NCBI GenBank assembly: GCA_937927265.1
Contig: CALBCO010000035.1
Location: 1-15,943 of the forward strand
DNA: 15,943 nucleotides
Source: an uncultured Verrucomicrobiae bacterium
GTDB taxonomy: Bacteria > Verrucomicrobiota > Verrucomicrobiia > Palsa-1439
Reading direction: 5' to 3'
Under the pieces are notes generated by a model. The model ran no database searches. It was not told where the DNA came from and saw nothing but the letters and a program-made list of their open reading frames with translations. The translations under genes were made by a program, and so were the position numbers. Numbering within the stretch: the stretch's first letter is position 1; each line of letters starts with the position of its first letter. Shown piece by piece: positions 7,574 through 13,766 of this stretch.

Positions 7574-8431
7574 TCAAATCTCCCGCCGGGAAAAGATCAG
7601 GTGCGCGGCCGCCAACAAAATTACGGTTCGCACCAAGCCGTACAACGCCACCTTGCCCACGTGGCCCCAGGGAATCACGTTCCCCAGGATGATGTCATCG
7701 GCCACGTTGAACGCACTGAGGTCCGGTACAATTGCCAACAACGCTCGCACCCACAACATCTCACCCCATGCCTCGGTCGCCACCCCGCGCAGATGCCCCG
7801 CCAAAAACACCATCACCGTCACCGCCACATTGAACACCATCGAGGTCGAAAACGTGGATACCAACAACGTCACCACCGCCAACAACGCCAGCTTCACAAA
7901 AATCAGCAACACTCCCTTGAGGATATCCGGATCCAACGCTTCAGCTCGGATTTGTTGCAAGGTGTGTTGCAACTCGTCTGCCGGTGTTGACTCTGCCATC
8001 GCCAGTGCCTCGGCAATCAACCGGTGTTCCTTGAACCACAACGCGGCCCCGAACATCAGCCCCATGAACAACAAACTCACCGCCACCAAACACACACTCC
8101 CCAAATATTTGCCGAGCAGAAACTCCCCGCGCCGCACCGGCTTCGCCAGAATTGTATAGATGGTTCGATTCTCCAACTCAGCCGGCAACATCTGCGCCGT
8201 GCCGATGATCGCAATCAACGCCCCAAACACCGACAACGCGCCGAGGCAAAAATCCTTCACGAACTTTAACTGCTCGCTGAAACTGAATTGCGCAAAGAAA
8301 CTCGCGCTGGCAATCACGACCAACGCGAAGATCAGCAGAATATAATAGACCTTTTGCCGCACCGATTCCGTGAATGTGTTCAACGCAATCGTCCCCACCC
8401 GCCCCGCTGAAAATCCGACGCGCTCAGTCAT
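7574..8431 (-). CDS. ABC-2 type transporter permease (NosY-like)
   Basis: This is the membrane subunit of an ABC exporter, partner of the ATPase encoded immediately upstream. The 285-residue protein has about six hydrophobic segments (about 29-45, 62-80, 110-133, 172-191, 196-213 and 262-280). The cytoplasmic loop ELENRTIYTILAKPVRRGEF (85-104) is the hallmark of the ABC-2 permease subgroup that includes NosY. The ATG at 8431 lies inside the 3' end of the ATPase gene (8-base overlap), indicating coupled translation. The substrate cannot be read from sequence. Between the third and fourth segments is a polar stretch (about 135-170) that could be an extracytoplasmic loop. Confidence 0.9.
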   Translation of the reverse strand: MTERVGFSAGRVGTIALNTFTESVRQKVYYILLIFALVVIASASFFAQFSFSEQLKFVKDFCLGALSVFGALIAIIGTAQMLPAELENRTIYTILAKPVRRGEFLLGKYLGSVCLVAVSLLFMGLMFGAALWFKEHRLIAEALAMAESTPADELQHTLQQIRAEALDPDILKGVLLIFVKLALLAVVTLLVSTFSTSMVFNVAVTVMVFLAGHLRGVATEAWGEMLWVRALLAIVPDLSAFNVADDIILGNVIPWGHVGKVALYGLVRTVILLAAAHLIFSRREI

Positions 8432-9290
8432 GCTGCCTCATCCCCCGCTCATCCTTGCGCAAAGCATCCAAAAACAATGACTCCAACGTGGTCTGCGGAT
8501 GCTCCACCGCGATGACCTGCCCCCCCGCCGCTCGCACCGCTTCCTCCACCCGCGCCTGGCCCTCCGCCGGCAAGTTCTGCACCGTAAAGCTCAACCGGCG
8601 CTGATCCCTAATCAATGTCCTTACGTCCCCTTCCAGAATCATCTGTCCCAGATTCAAGATGCCTATTCGGTCGCAGACATCCTGCACCTGTGCCAACAAA
8701 TGCGAACACAACAACACCGTCTTTCCCATTTGCTTCAACCGCAAAATCAAATCTCGAATGTCTCGGCTCCCGATCGGGTCCACGCCGGCCGTCGGCTCGT
8801 CCAGCAACAGCAACTTCGGATCATGCACCAGCGCCTGCGCCAATCCGATCCGTTGCAACATTCCTTTGGAATACCCCGCCAGCCGACGATCCCGCGCCCG
8901 CGCCAGCCCAACCAGTTCCAGCAGTGCATCAATCCGTTTCTGCAACGCCGCGCCCCGCATCCCGCACAACCGGCCATAAAACTCCAACGTCTCCACTCCC
9001 GTCAGATACCGGTAAAAATATGGATTCTCCGGCAGGAAACCAACATGCAGGCGCGACGCCACCTGATCGCACGGCACATCAAAAATCCACGCCTCGCCCT
9101 CCGTCCGTGTCACAAGGCCGAGAATCAACTTCAGTGTCGTGCTCTTGCCAGAGCCGTTCGGCCCGAGCAAACCGTACACTTCCCCCTCGTGAACGCGCAA
9201 ATTCAGCCGCTCCAACGCCAGCAGCTTGCCTCGGCGCCAGCCGAGCGCGTATTTCTTGGTCAAGTTTTCTGTCCGAATCGCATCCATCAC
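8424..9290 (-). CDS. ABC transporter ATP-binding protein
   Basis: This is the cytoplasmic ATPase that powers the adjacent ABC-2 permease. In the 288 residues, Walker A is GPNGSGKST (43-51), the Q-loop region reads VGFLPENPYFYRYLTG (83-98), the signature is YSKGMLQR (140-147, Lys in place of the usual first Gly, common in GldA/CcmA-like subfamilies), Walker B is LLLLDEP (160-166), and the H-loop is CSH (195-197). An extra C-terminal region of about 60 residues follows, as in drug- and polymer-export ATPases of this type. The start is either GTG 9290, directly abutting the acylphosphatase stop, or ATG 9287 one codon later; the choice changes only one residue. No convincing Shine-Dalgarno is seen, so coupling to acylphosphatase translation is likely. 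Confidence 0.93.
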   Translation of the reverse strand: MMDAIRTENLTKKYALGWRRGKLLALERLNLRVHEGEVYGLLGPNGSGKSTTLKLILGLVTRTEGEAWIFDVPCDQVASRLHVGFLPENPYFYRYLTGVETLEFYGRLCGMRGAALQKRIDALLELVGLARARDRRLAGYSKGMLQRIGLAQALVHDPKLLLLDEPTAGVDPIGSRDIRDLILRLKQMGKTVLLCSHLLAQVQDVCDRIGILNLGQMILEGDVRTLIRDQRRLSFTVQNLPAEGQARVEEAVRAAGGQVIAVEHPQTTLESLFLDALRKDERGMRQHD

Positions 9291-9566
9291 TCAGAACCGA
9301 ATCTCAAACCCTTTAAACTCTCCGGTCGCCTCCCGCCAATTCACGGTGCGGCTGCGAATGTACGAGCCGAGGTGGCTGGCATCAATGCCATCGAGAAACG
9401 CCTGCAATTCCTCCTCGTTCCCTTCGGCGACCAACTCCACACGGCCGTCCGGCAGGTTTCGCACATAGCCGGCGACCTCATACCCGCACGCCACCGCGCG
9501 CGTGCTATAGCGGAATCCCACTCCCTGTACCCTACCAGCATAAAGCACTTGCACCTGTCGTTGCAT
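9291..9566 (-). CDS. acyP: Acylphosphatase
   Basis: Acylphosphatase is a small cytoplasmic enzyme that hydrolyses acyl phosphates such as carbamoyl phosphate or 1,3-bisphosphoglycerate. The 91-residue length is standard. Both signature regions are present: GRVQGVGFRYST (11-22) with the phosphate-binding R19, and GYVRNLPDGRVELVAEG (33-49) with the catalytic N37. The C-terminus FKGFEIRF is typical. It is the first gene of the minus-strand operon and its stop directly abuts the GTG start of the ABC ATPase. A promoter-like sequence lies just upstream with almost no leader. Confidence 0.95.
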   Translation of the reverse strand: MQRQVQVLYAGRVQGVGFRYSTRAVACGYEVAGYVRNLPDGRVELVAEGNEEELQAFLDGIDASHLGSYIRSRTVNWREATGEFKGFEIRF

Positions 9567-9578
9567 CGGTTGTTGGCC

Positions 9579-9608
9579 AGACTACCCGACAACCCGCTCT
9601 TCGGTCAA
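9579..9608 (-). promoter_or_regulatory. Candidate promoter of the nine-gene operon starting at acyP
   Basis: On the minus strand, TTGACC (9608-9603) is followed by an 18-base spacer and TAGTCT (9584-9579). The -35 matches 5 of 6; the -10 fits only the TAnnnT pattern common in GC-rich genomes. The acyP ATG lies 12 bases beyond the -10, so the transcript would have a very short leader. It stands back to back with the candidate promoter of the PHP gene. Confidence 0.35.
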
Positions 9609-9623
9609 CCGGTGCTTTTCTCG

Positions 9624-9652
9624 TTGGCAGACCAACCGCGCCCGGTTATTTT
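9624..9652 (+). promoter_or_regulatory. Candidate promoter of the PHP-dehydrogenase pair
   Basis: TTGGCA (9624-9629), a 17-base spacer and TATTTT (9647-9652) lie just before the ATG at 9661. With a start 6-8 bases after the -10, the mRNA would be leaderless or nearly so, which fits the absence of a Shine-Dalgarno in the CACACCCC stretch before the ATG. The match is moderate. Confidence 0.35.
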
Positions 9653-9660
9653 CACACCCC

Positions 9661-10854
9661 ATGCATCCACTCGAATCACAACTCGACAGTTTTCAATCCG
9701 CCCAACGACGGCAGGCACTCGAACAACTCACCGCCGTTTCCTCATTCCCTCCCCCGACCAACTGGCTCAACCTCCACAGTCACACTTTCTATTCCTACAA
9801 TGCCTACGGTTACTCCCCCTCGCACTTCGCCTATCTCGCCAAACAACGCGGCCTCGCACTGGCCGGTATCGTGGACTTCGATGTGCTCGACGGCCTCGAC
9901 GAGTTTCTTGACGCCTGCCGGCTATTGAACCTCAAGGGCATCGTCAGCCTCGAATCCCGCGTATTCGTCCCTGAATTTGCTGATCGCGTTATCAACTCCC
10001 CTGGCGAGCCTGGCATCGCTTATCACATGGGCGTCGGCTTCCCGCGCGCCGTACGCCACCCGCTCCTCGACCGAATGCGCCGCACCGCCGAGCAACGCAA
10101 CCGCGACCTCGTCGCCCGCGTCAACGCCTTCACCGCGCCGGTCACGCTCGATTACGACCACGACGTGCTGCCGCTCACGCCTGCAGGCAACGCGACTGAA
10201 CGCCACATCTGCGCCGCCTACGCAAAAAAAGGCACCCCGGAGTTCTGGCGCAGCAAACTCGGCGATTGTCCGGCAGAGCCGGCCAAACTCGAAGCATTGA
10301 TCCGCGCCAAAACCATGAAGCAAGGCGGTGTCGGCTACGTGCGACCCGATGCGGGAACGTTCCCGTTGATGACCGAAATGAACCAATTCGTCCGCGAAGC
10401 CGGCGCCATCCCGACCCTTGCCTGGCTCGACGGCACCTCCGAAGGCGAGAAATGCATGGAAGCTCTCTTTGCCTCCGGGGCGGCCGCATTGAACATCATC
10501 CCCGATCGCAACCTCTCCTCCCCACAACATATCCAGAATCTATGCAACGTCGTCTCCCTCGCCGAGCAGCACGGTTTTCCTGTCATCGTCGGCACCGAGA
10601 TGAACGCTCCCGGCAACAAGTTTGTGGACGATTTCAACCACCCGGTGCTTCAGGAGTTGTTGCCGGTCTTTCTCAAAGGCGCCCACATCGCCTACGCCCA
10701 CTCCGCCTTGCAACGCGAACTCGGCCGAGGATACTTGAGCGATTGGGCCAAACAATTCGGCGCCGACCGCAACCGGATCTTTGAAACTCTAGGCCGAGAA
10801 TTACATCCACAGATGACAACCAACCAAATCCTCGCTAAAGTACGTGCCCTATGA
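9661..10854 (+). CDS. PHP-fold protein (putative metal-dependent phosphoesterase) with altered metal motif
   Basis: PHP proteins are TIM-barrel metal hydrolases acting on phosphoesters. The 397-residue product has the first PHP motif LHSHTFYSYN (38-47, HxH at 39 and 41). The region that is normally TDHD is IVDFDVLDG (70-78), keeping aspartates 72 and 74 but replacing the histidine with Phe. Further acidic or His candidates are E98 (SLESRVF) and E313 (GTEMNAPG), with H342, H347 and the late AYAHS segment near the end. A central insertion of about 110 residues (about 130-240) has no recognisable motif. The ATG is the first in frame and follows a promoter-like -10 closely. The stop overlaps the start of the dehydrogenase gene by 4 bases (ATGA), so the two are made together. 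The substrate is unknown; a phosphorylated sugar or polyol would fit the neighbour, by inference only. Confidence 0.8.
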   Translation: MHPLESQLDSFQSAQRRQALEQLTAVSSFPPPTNWLNLHSHTFYSYNAYGYSPSHFAYLAKQRGLALAGIVDFDVLDGLDEFLDACRLLNLKGIVSLESRVFVPEFADRVINSPGEPGIAYHMGVGFPRAVRHPLLDRMRRTAEQRNRDLVARVNAFTAPVTLDYDHDVLPLTPAGNATERHICAAYAKKGTPEFWRSKLGDCPAEPAKLEALIRAKTMKQGGVGYVRPDAGTFPLMTEMNQFVREAGAIPTLAWLDGTSEGEKCMEALFASGAAALNIIPDRNLSSPQHIQNLCNVVSLAEQHGFPVIVGTEMNAPGNKFVDDFNHPVLQELLPVFLKGAHIAYAHSALQRELGRGYLSDWAKQFGADRNRIFETLGRELHPQMTTNQILAKVRAL

Positions 10855-12284
10855 TTCCTCAAACACAACGCGCCGTGCAGTTGGTCGGGCCCGACCAACT
10901 CATCCTCAACGAATCCAAACCCGTGCCGTCACCCGGCCCGTTTCAAATCCTCGCCAAGATCGAGGTTTGCGGCCTGTGCTTCTCCGATTTGAAATTGCTC
11001 AAACAATTCAACGGCCACGTGCGCAAAACCGAAGTGGTGGCCGGGATTGACCCAAACGCATTGCGGGAAATTCCCAGTTACGTTCCCGGCGACAAACCGA
11101 CCGTCCCCGGCCACGAGACCGTGGTGCACGTCGTCGCCGTCGGCGACAAGGTCCAAAAAGCCGAAGTGGGCGGACGTTATCTGGTACAGACTGACTACCG
11201 GTGGTTGCCCACGAAGAGTTCAGCGTCGGCGTTCGGCTACAACTTCGAAGGCGCCTTGCAGGAATACGTCCTCATGGACGAACGCGCCATCGTCGCCCCC
11301 GACGGCGAATCCATGCTCATCCCGGTGCCGGAAGATTTATCCGCTTCTTCCATCGCGTTGTGCGAACCGTGGGCGTGTGTTGAGGACGCCTACGTGGACA
11401 AACAACGCCGCACGTTGCGCGACGGCGACATTGTCTATCGCGGGGCCAATGCCGACGAAGTGGAGCAACTCTTCGCCAAACTGCCGGCCAACGGTCTCAT
11501 CGTGATTTGTCAGGGTGGCAAAAAGTTCGGGCGCCCGGTCACTGTGCCGGTCGGGCGGTTCCACTACGGCGCCATCCGCATGATCGGAACGACCGGCGAC
11601 AACGTTGAGGATGCGTTGGCCGCCATTCCACCAACCGCCGAAATCCGCCCCAACGACAAGATCAACGTCATCGGCGCCGGCGGCCCGATGGGCACCATGC
11701 ATGTCATCCGTGATTTATGCCAGGGAGTGCCGGGCGTAACCGTCTATGGCGGCGACCTCAGCGACGAACGCCTCGCCATGCTGAACAAATTGGCCGGTCC
11801 TGTCGCCGCACGCAACCAACTCACGTTGCGCACCTACAACCCAACCAAAGACAAACTGACCGAGAAATTCGACTACATCGTCTTGATGGCCCCGGTCCCC
11901 GCGCTCGTGGTGCAAGCGGTGACAGACGCCGCACCACGTGGCATCATCAACATCTTTGCCGGCATCCCCGCCGACAAGACCGCCGCGATTGACCTCGACG
12001 CTTACATCCAAAAGCAGCTCTACTTCATCGGCACCAGCGGCTCGACACTCGACGATCTCAAGGCCGTGTTGAAGAAGGTGGTCAGTCGGCAACTCGACAC
12101 CGATCTGTCCGTTGCCGCCGTATCCGGCTTGGATGGAGCGATTGACGGGATTCGTGCCGTCGAGAAGAACCTCCTGCCCGGCAAGATTCTCGTCTATCCC
12201 GAGAAAAAGGGACTGAAACTCACGCCGCTGGGCGATCAACGCTGGAACATTGAAGCCGAGAAAAAACTCCTCGCAGCATCATAG
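10851..12284 (+). CDS. Zinc-dependent medium-chain dehydrogenase with an internal partial duplication (SorE-like)
   Basis: Medium-chain dehydrogenases oxidise alcohols or polyols with NAD(P). The 477-residue protein is longer than the usual 340-420. Catalytic zinc candidates are C40 (VCGLCFSDL), H88-E89 (PGHE) and E172 (CEPWACVEDA). The four-cysteine structural zinc lobe is missing. The dinucleotide motif is INVIGAGGPMG (271-281). In most relatives that motif follows the CVEDAYV helix at once, but here about 75 residues (190-266) are inserted. The insert contains NGLIVICQGG and YGAIRMIGTTGDNVEDAL, closely echoing GIINIFAGIP and QLYFIGTSGSTLDDLKAV (364-405) of the true Rossmann domain. The overall style resembles L-sorbose-1-phosphate reductase-like enzymes. 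It is coupled to the PHP gene by an ATGA overlap. The substrate is not determinable. Confidence 0.85.
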   Translation: MIPQTQRAVQLVGPDQLILNESKPVPSPGPFQILAKIEVCGLCFSDLKLLKQFNGHVRKTEVVAGIDPNALREIPSYVPGDKPTVPGHETVVHVVAVGDKVQKAEVGGRYLVQTDYRWLPTKSSASAFGYNFEGALQEYVLMDERAIVAPDGESMLIPVPEDLSASSIALCEPWACVEDAYVDKQRRTLRDGDIVYRGANADEVEQLFAKLPANGLIVICQGGKKFGRPVTVPVGRFHYGAIRMIGTTGDNVEDALAAIPPTAEIRPNDKINVIGAGGPMGTMHVIRDLCQGVPGVTVYGGDLSDERLAMLNKLAGPVAARNQLTLRTYNPTKDKLTEKFDYIVLMAPVPALVVQAVTDAAPRGIINIFAGIPADKTAAIDLDAYIQKQLYFIGTSGSTLDDLKAVLKKVVSRQLDTDLSVAAVSGLDGAIDGIRAVEKNLLPGKILVYPEKKGLKLTPLGDQRWNIEAEKKLLAAS

Positions 12285-12387
12285 GCCGTTCAATCGCGCG
12301 ACAGAACGCCTCCCCGCGTGCGGCCGCCGCAGCCCGCCAGGCTTCAATCCCGCCGTCGAGTCTCCCCAAAATCAGCGGTCAAAGCCT

Positions 12388-12418
12388 CCAAGGCGGTGCT
12401 GCCGCGCTGCACTCCAAG
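12388..12418. repeat. Intergenic hairpin repeat, copy 1 (inverted relative to copy 2)
   Basis: The sequence runs from CCAAGGCGGTGC to GCACTCCAAG and is an imperfect palindrome. Read on the minus strand, it begins CTTGGAGTGC and ends GCCTTGG, the same frame as copy 2. Ends of the form TTTGGAGTGC...GCTTTGG are, to my recollection, a common dispersed repeat style in verrucomicrobial genomes. I could not search for other copies. Confidence 0.55.
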
Positions 12419-12461
12419 TTGCTCACGTGCTGGACAAGAAGGCCTTGGACAAGCCAACTGC

Positions 12462-12493
12462 TTTTGGAGTGCGCCGCGCCAGCGGCGCTTTGG
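12462..12493. repeat. Intergenic hairpin repeat, copy 2
   Basis: The sequence begins TTTTGGAGTGC and ends GCGCTTTGG. Its core is a perfect 7-bp stem, GCGCCGC (12471-12477) and GCGGCGC (12482-12488), around GCCA. It faces copy 1 (12388-12418) in the opposite direction across about 43 bases, so the pair could form a larger cruciform or behave as a small two-hairpin (BIME-like) unit. Confidence 0.6.
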
Positions 12494-12560
12494 ATTCTCT
12501 GCGGAAGGACTGTTGAACGGGAGGCAGTCCCCCCTTGCCACCAACGCTTGGCCGTGCGCC

Positions 12561-12590
12561 TTGACGCCGGTCACGGCTTGGGGCTACAAT
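12561..12590 (+). promoter_or_regulatory. Candidate sigma-70-type promoter for the GH10-AraC region
   Basis: TTGACG (12561-12566), an 18-base spacer and TACAAT (12585-12590) match the consensus at 5 of 6 positions in each hexamer. The expected start is near 12597. This gives a leader of about 115 nt before the GH10 ATG, and only a few bases before the ATG of the 37-codon ORF at 12604. It is the best plus-strand promoter match seen in the window. Confidence 0.5.
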
Positions 12591-12603
12591 CTTCAGTCAC
12601 ACC

Positions 12604-12717
12604 ATGACTCCGACACTCCCATCCCCAATGGCCATCGTCACAGGTGGCAACAGGTCGCCACTCCGAGATGGAGCATGGACATTAGCGGCAGAGCAATCAC
12701 TAAAGACGGCCAAATGA
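12604..12717 (+). CDS. Possible 37-residue leader peptide or SDR remnant coupled to the GH10 gene
   Basis: This reading frame starts at the first ATG after the candidate promoter and ends with a TGA that overlaps the GH10 ATG (ATGA, 12714-12717), the arrangement used for translational coupling. The product, MTPTLPSPMAIVTGGNRSPL and 17 more residues, contains AIVTGGNR. That string is the nucleotide-binding opening of short-chain dehydrogenases, but nothing SDR-like follows. It may be a chance ORF, a leader peptide, or the decayed start of an SDR gene. There is no homology evidence, and codon statistics cannot be judged at this length. Confidence 0.25.
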   Translation: MTPTLPSPMAIVTGGNRSPLRDGAWTLAAEQSLKTAK

Positions 12718-13733
12718 ACCGGCTTCTGCGGATGTTTCTCGCAGTTTCACTCAGCGCGGTCGCCGCCGCCGAACCGGTGCGGATTCCGAGCGAGACGAAG
12801 TTCCTTGGCTCGATCTGGAAACCTGCGTCCCGCAAGGACGGCGCGATTCTGCCAAATCCGCACACCACCGACCCGTTGTTCGGCACCCTGTTCCGCCAGA
12901 TCACACCGGAGAACTGCGGCAAATGGGGGTGCGTCGAACGCGTGCGCGGCACGTACACGTGGGAGCCGCTTGACCAGATGTTTGCCTTCGCTGCGCAACG
13001 CGGTCTGCACATCAGACACCACGGCTTTGTCTGGGGGATGCAACAACCCGACTGGATTGCCGCCGAAGCCGACGTGCCCGCGGCAGTGGATCGTTGGATG
13101 CAAGCATTTTACTCCCGATACGGCCCACAGTTGAACCGAGTACTGTGCATCGAGGCGGTCAATGAACCGCTCAGCCAGCCGGCCCCCTACCGCGACAAGA
13201 TTGGCGGTGCTGGCCAAACCGGTTGGGATTGCGTAATCTGGACCTACGAACGTTCCCACCACCATGCGCGCGCTGCGCGGCTTGCGCCCAAACACATTTT
13301 GAACGAATGGGGCGTGGAGACACCCGGCCCGAAAGCCAACCGGTTCCGCGAAATTTGCCAATTACTGGTGGACCGTAAACTCATTGACTACATCGGCGTC
13401 CAGGGCCATTTCCTCGGAAAGGCCAGCGCGACCTTGCTCCCTCAGGGACTTGACGACCTGGCCTCTTTGGGCGTGCCGTTGTTCGTCACCGAGTTCGAAC
13501 TGAACATCCCCGACGATCAAGCTCACTTGGAAAAGTTTCAAGAGTTGTTCCCTGTGTATTGGGAACACCCGTCAGTGATCGGAGTTACCTTCTGGGGGCA
13601 TCAGGAAGGCCAAATGTGGCGCCCATCCGGCTACCTCGTCCACAAGGACGGCAGTGAACGTCCCGCCCTGACGTGGTTGCGACAATACCTCGCCCACCGG
13701 GGGCATGCTTGGGCAATGCCCCAAAACAAATGA
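12714..13733 (+). CDS. Secreted glycoside hydrolase family 10 enzyme (endo-1,4-beta-xylanase-like)
   Basis: GH10 enzymes are retaining glycosidases, mostly endo-xylanases, with a TIM barrel. From the ATG at 12714 the product is 339 residues with a signal peptide (MNRLLRMFLAVSLSAVAAAE, cleavage near 19-20). Family features follow in order: TPENCGKW (64-71, matching TPEN-x-MKW), HHGFVWG (102-108, matching HTLVWH but with Gly for the last His), the acid/base in EAVNEPL (E151, with N150), IGVQGHFL (227-234, His232), and the nucleophile in FVTEFELN (E260). All catalytic residues are present. No carbohydrate-binding module is attached. The frame is open far upstream, but that part lies in a repeat-bearing gap and would bury the signal peptide, so I reject longer starts. 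An AraC regulator gene follows by 33 bases, suggesting sugar-responsive control. Confidence 0.9.
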   Translation: MNRLLRMFLAVSLSAVAAAEPVRIPSETKFLGSIWKPASRKDGAILPNPHTTDPLFGTLFRQITPENCGKWGCVERVRGTYTWEPLDQMFAFAAQRGLHIRHHGFVWGMQQPDWIAAEADVPAAVDRWMQAFYSRYGPQLNRVLCIEAVNEPLSQPAPYRDKIGGAGQTGWDCVIWTYERSHHHARAARLAPKHILNEWGVETPGPKANRFREICQLLVDRKLIDYIGVQGHFLGKASATLLPQGLDDLASLGVPLFVTEFELNIPDDQAHLEKFQELFPVYWEHPSVIGVTFWGHQEGQMWRPSGYLVHKDGSERPALTWLRQYLAHRGHAWAMPQNK

Positions 13734-13766
13734 TCCAACCCGTACCATACCCCGCCGTTCGCGAAG

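Larger units (their letters stand above)
12285..12560. other. Gene-free stretch with a pair of hairpin repeats
   Basis: I see no convincing gene here. The open frame running through it towards the GH10 gene has no family resemblance and reads through repeats. It holds two inverted hairpin repeats (listed separately) and a short direct repeat TGGACAAG (12431-12438 and 12446-12453) between them. A GGACTG/CAGTCC inverted repeat with a 12-base gap spans about 12507-12530 and is followed by a C-run. None of these has a T-tract, so no clear terminator for the dehydrogenase gene is visible. Confidence 0.6.

Noticed and set aside
6881..7990. 369-codon plus-strand ORF opposite the TPR-like and permease genes
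   Set aside because: The product is dominated by His, Gln, Pro and Arg repeats typical of antisense frames in GC-rich DNA.
8499..9911. 470-codon plus-strand ORF across the ABC ATPase, acylphosphatase and PHP start
   Set aside because: It spans three confidently identified genes and an intergenic region, and its product is low-complexity without any motif.
12318..12713. Long N-terminal extension of the GH10 frame
   Set aside because: It reads through hairpin repeats, has no domain, and would place the clear signal peptide in the middle of the protein.
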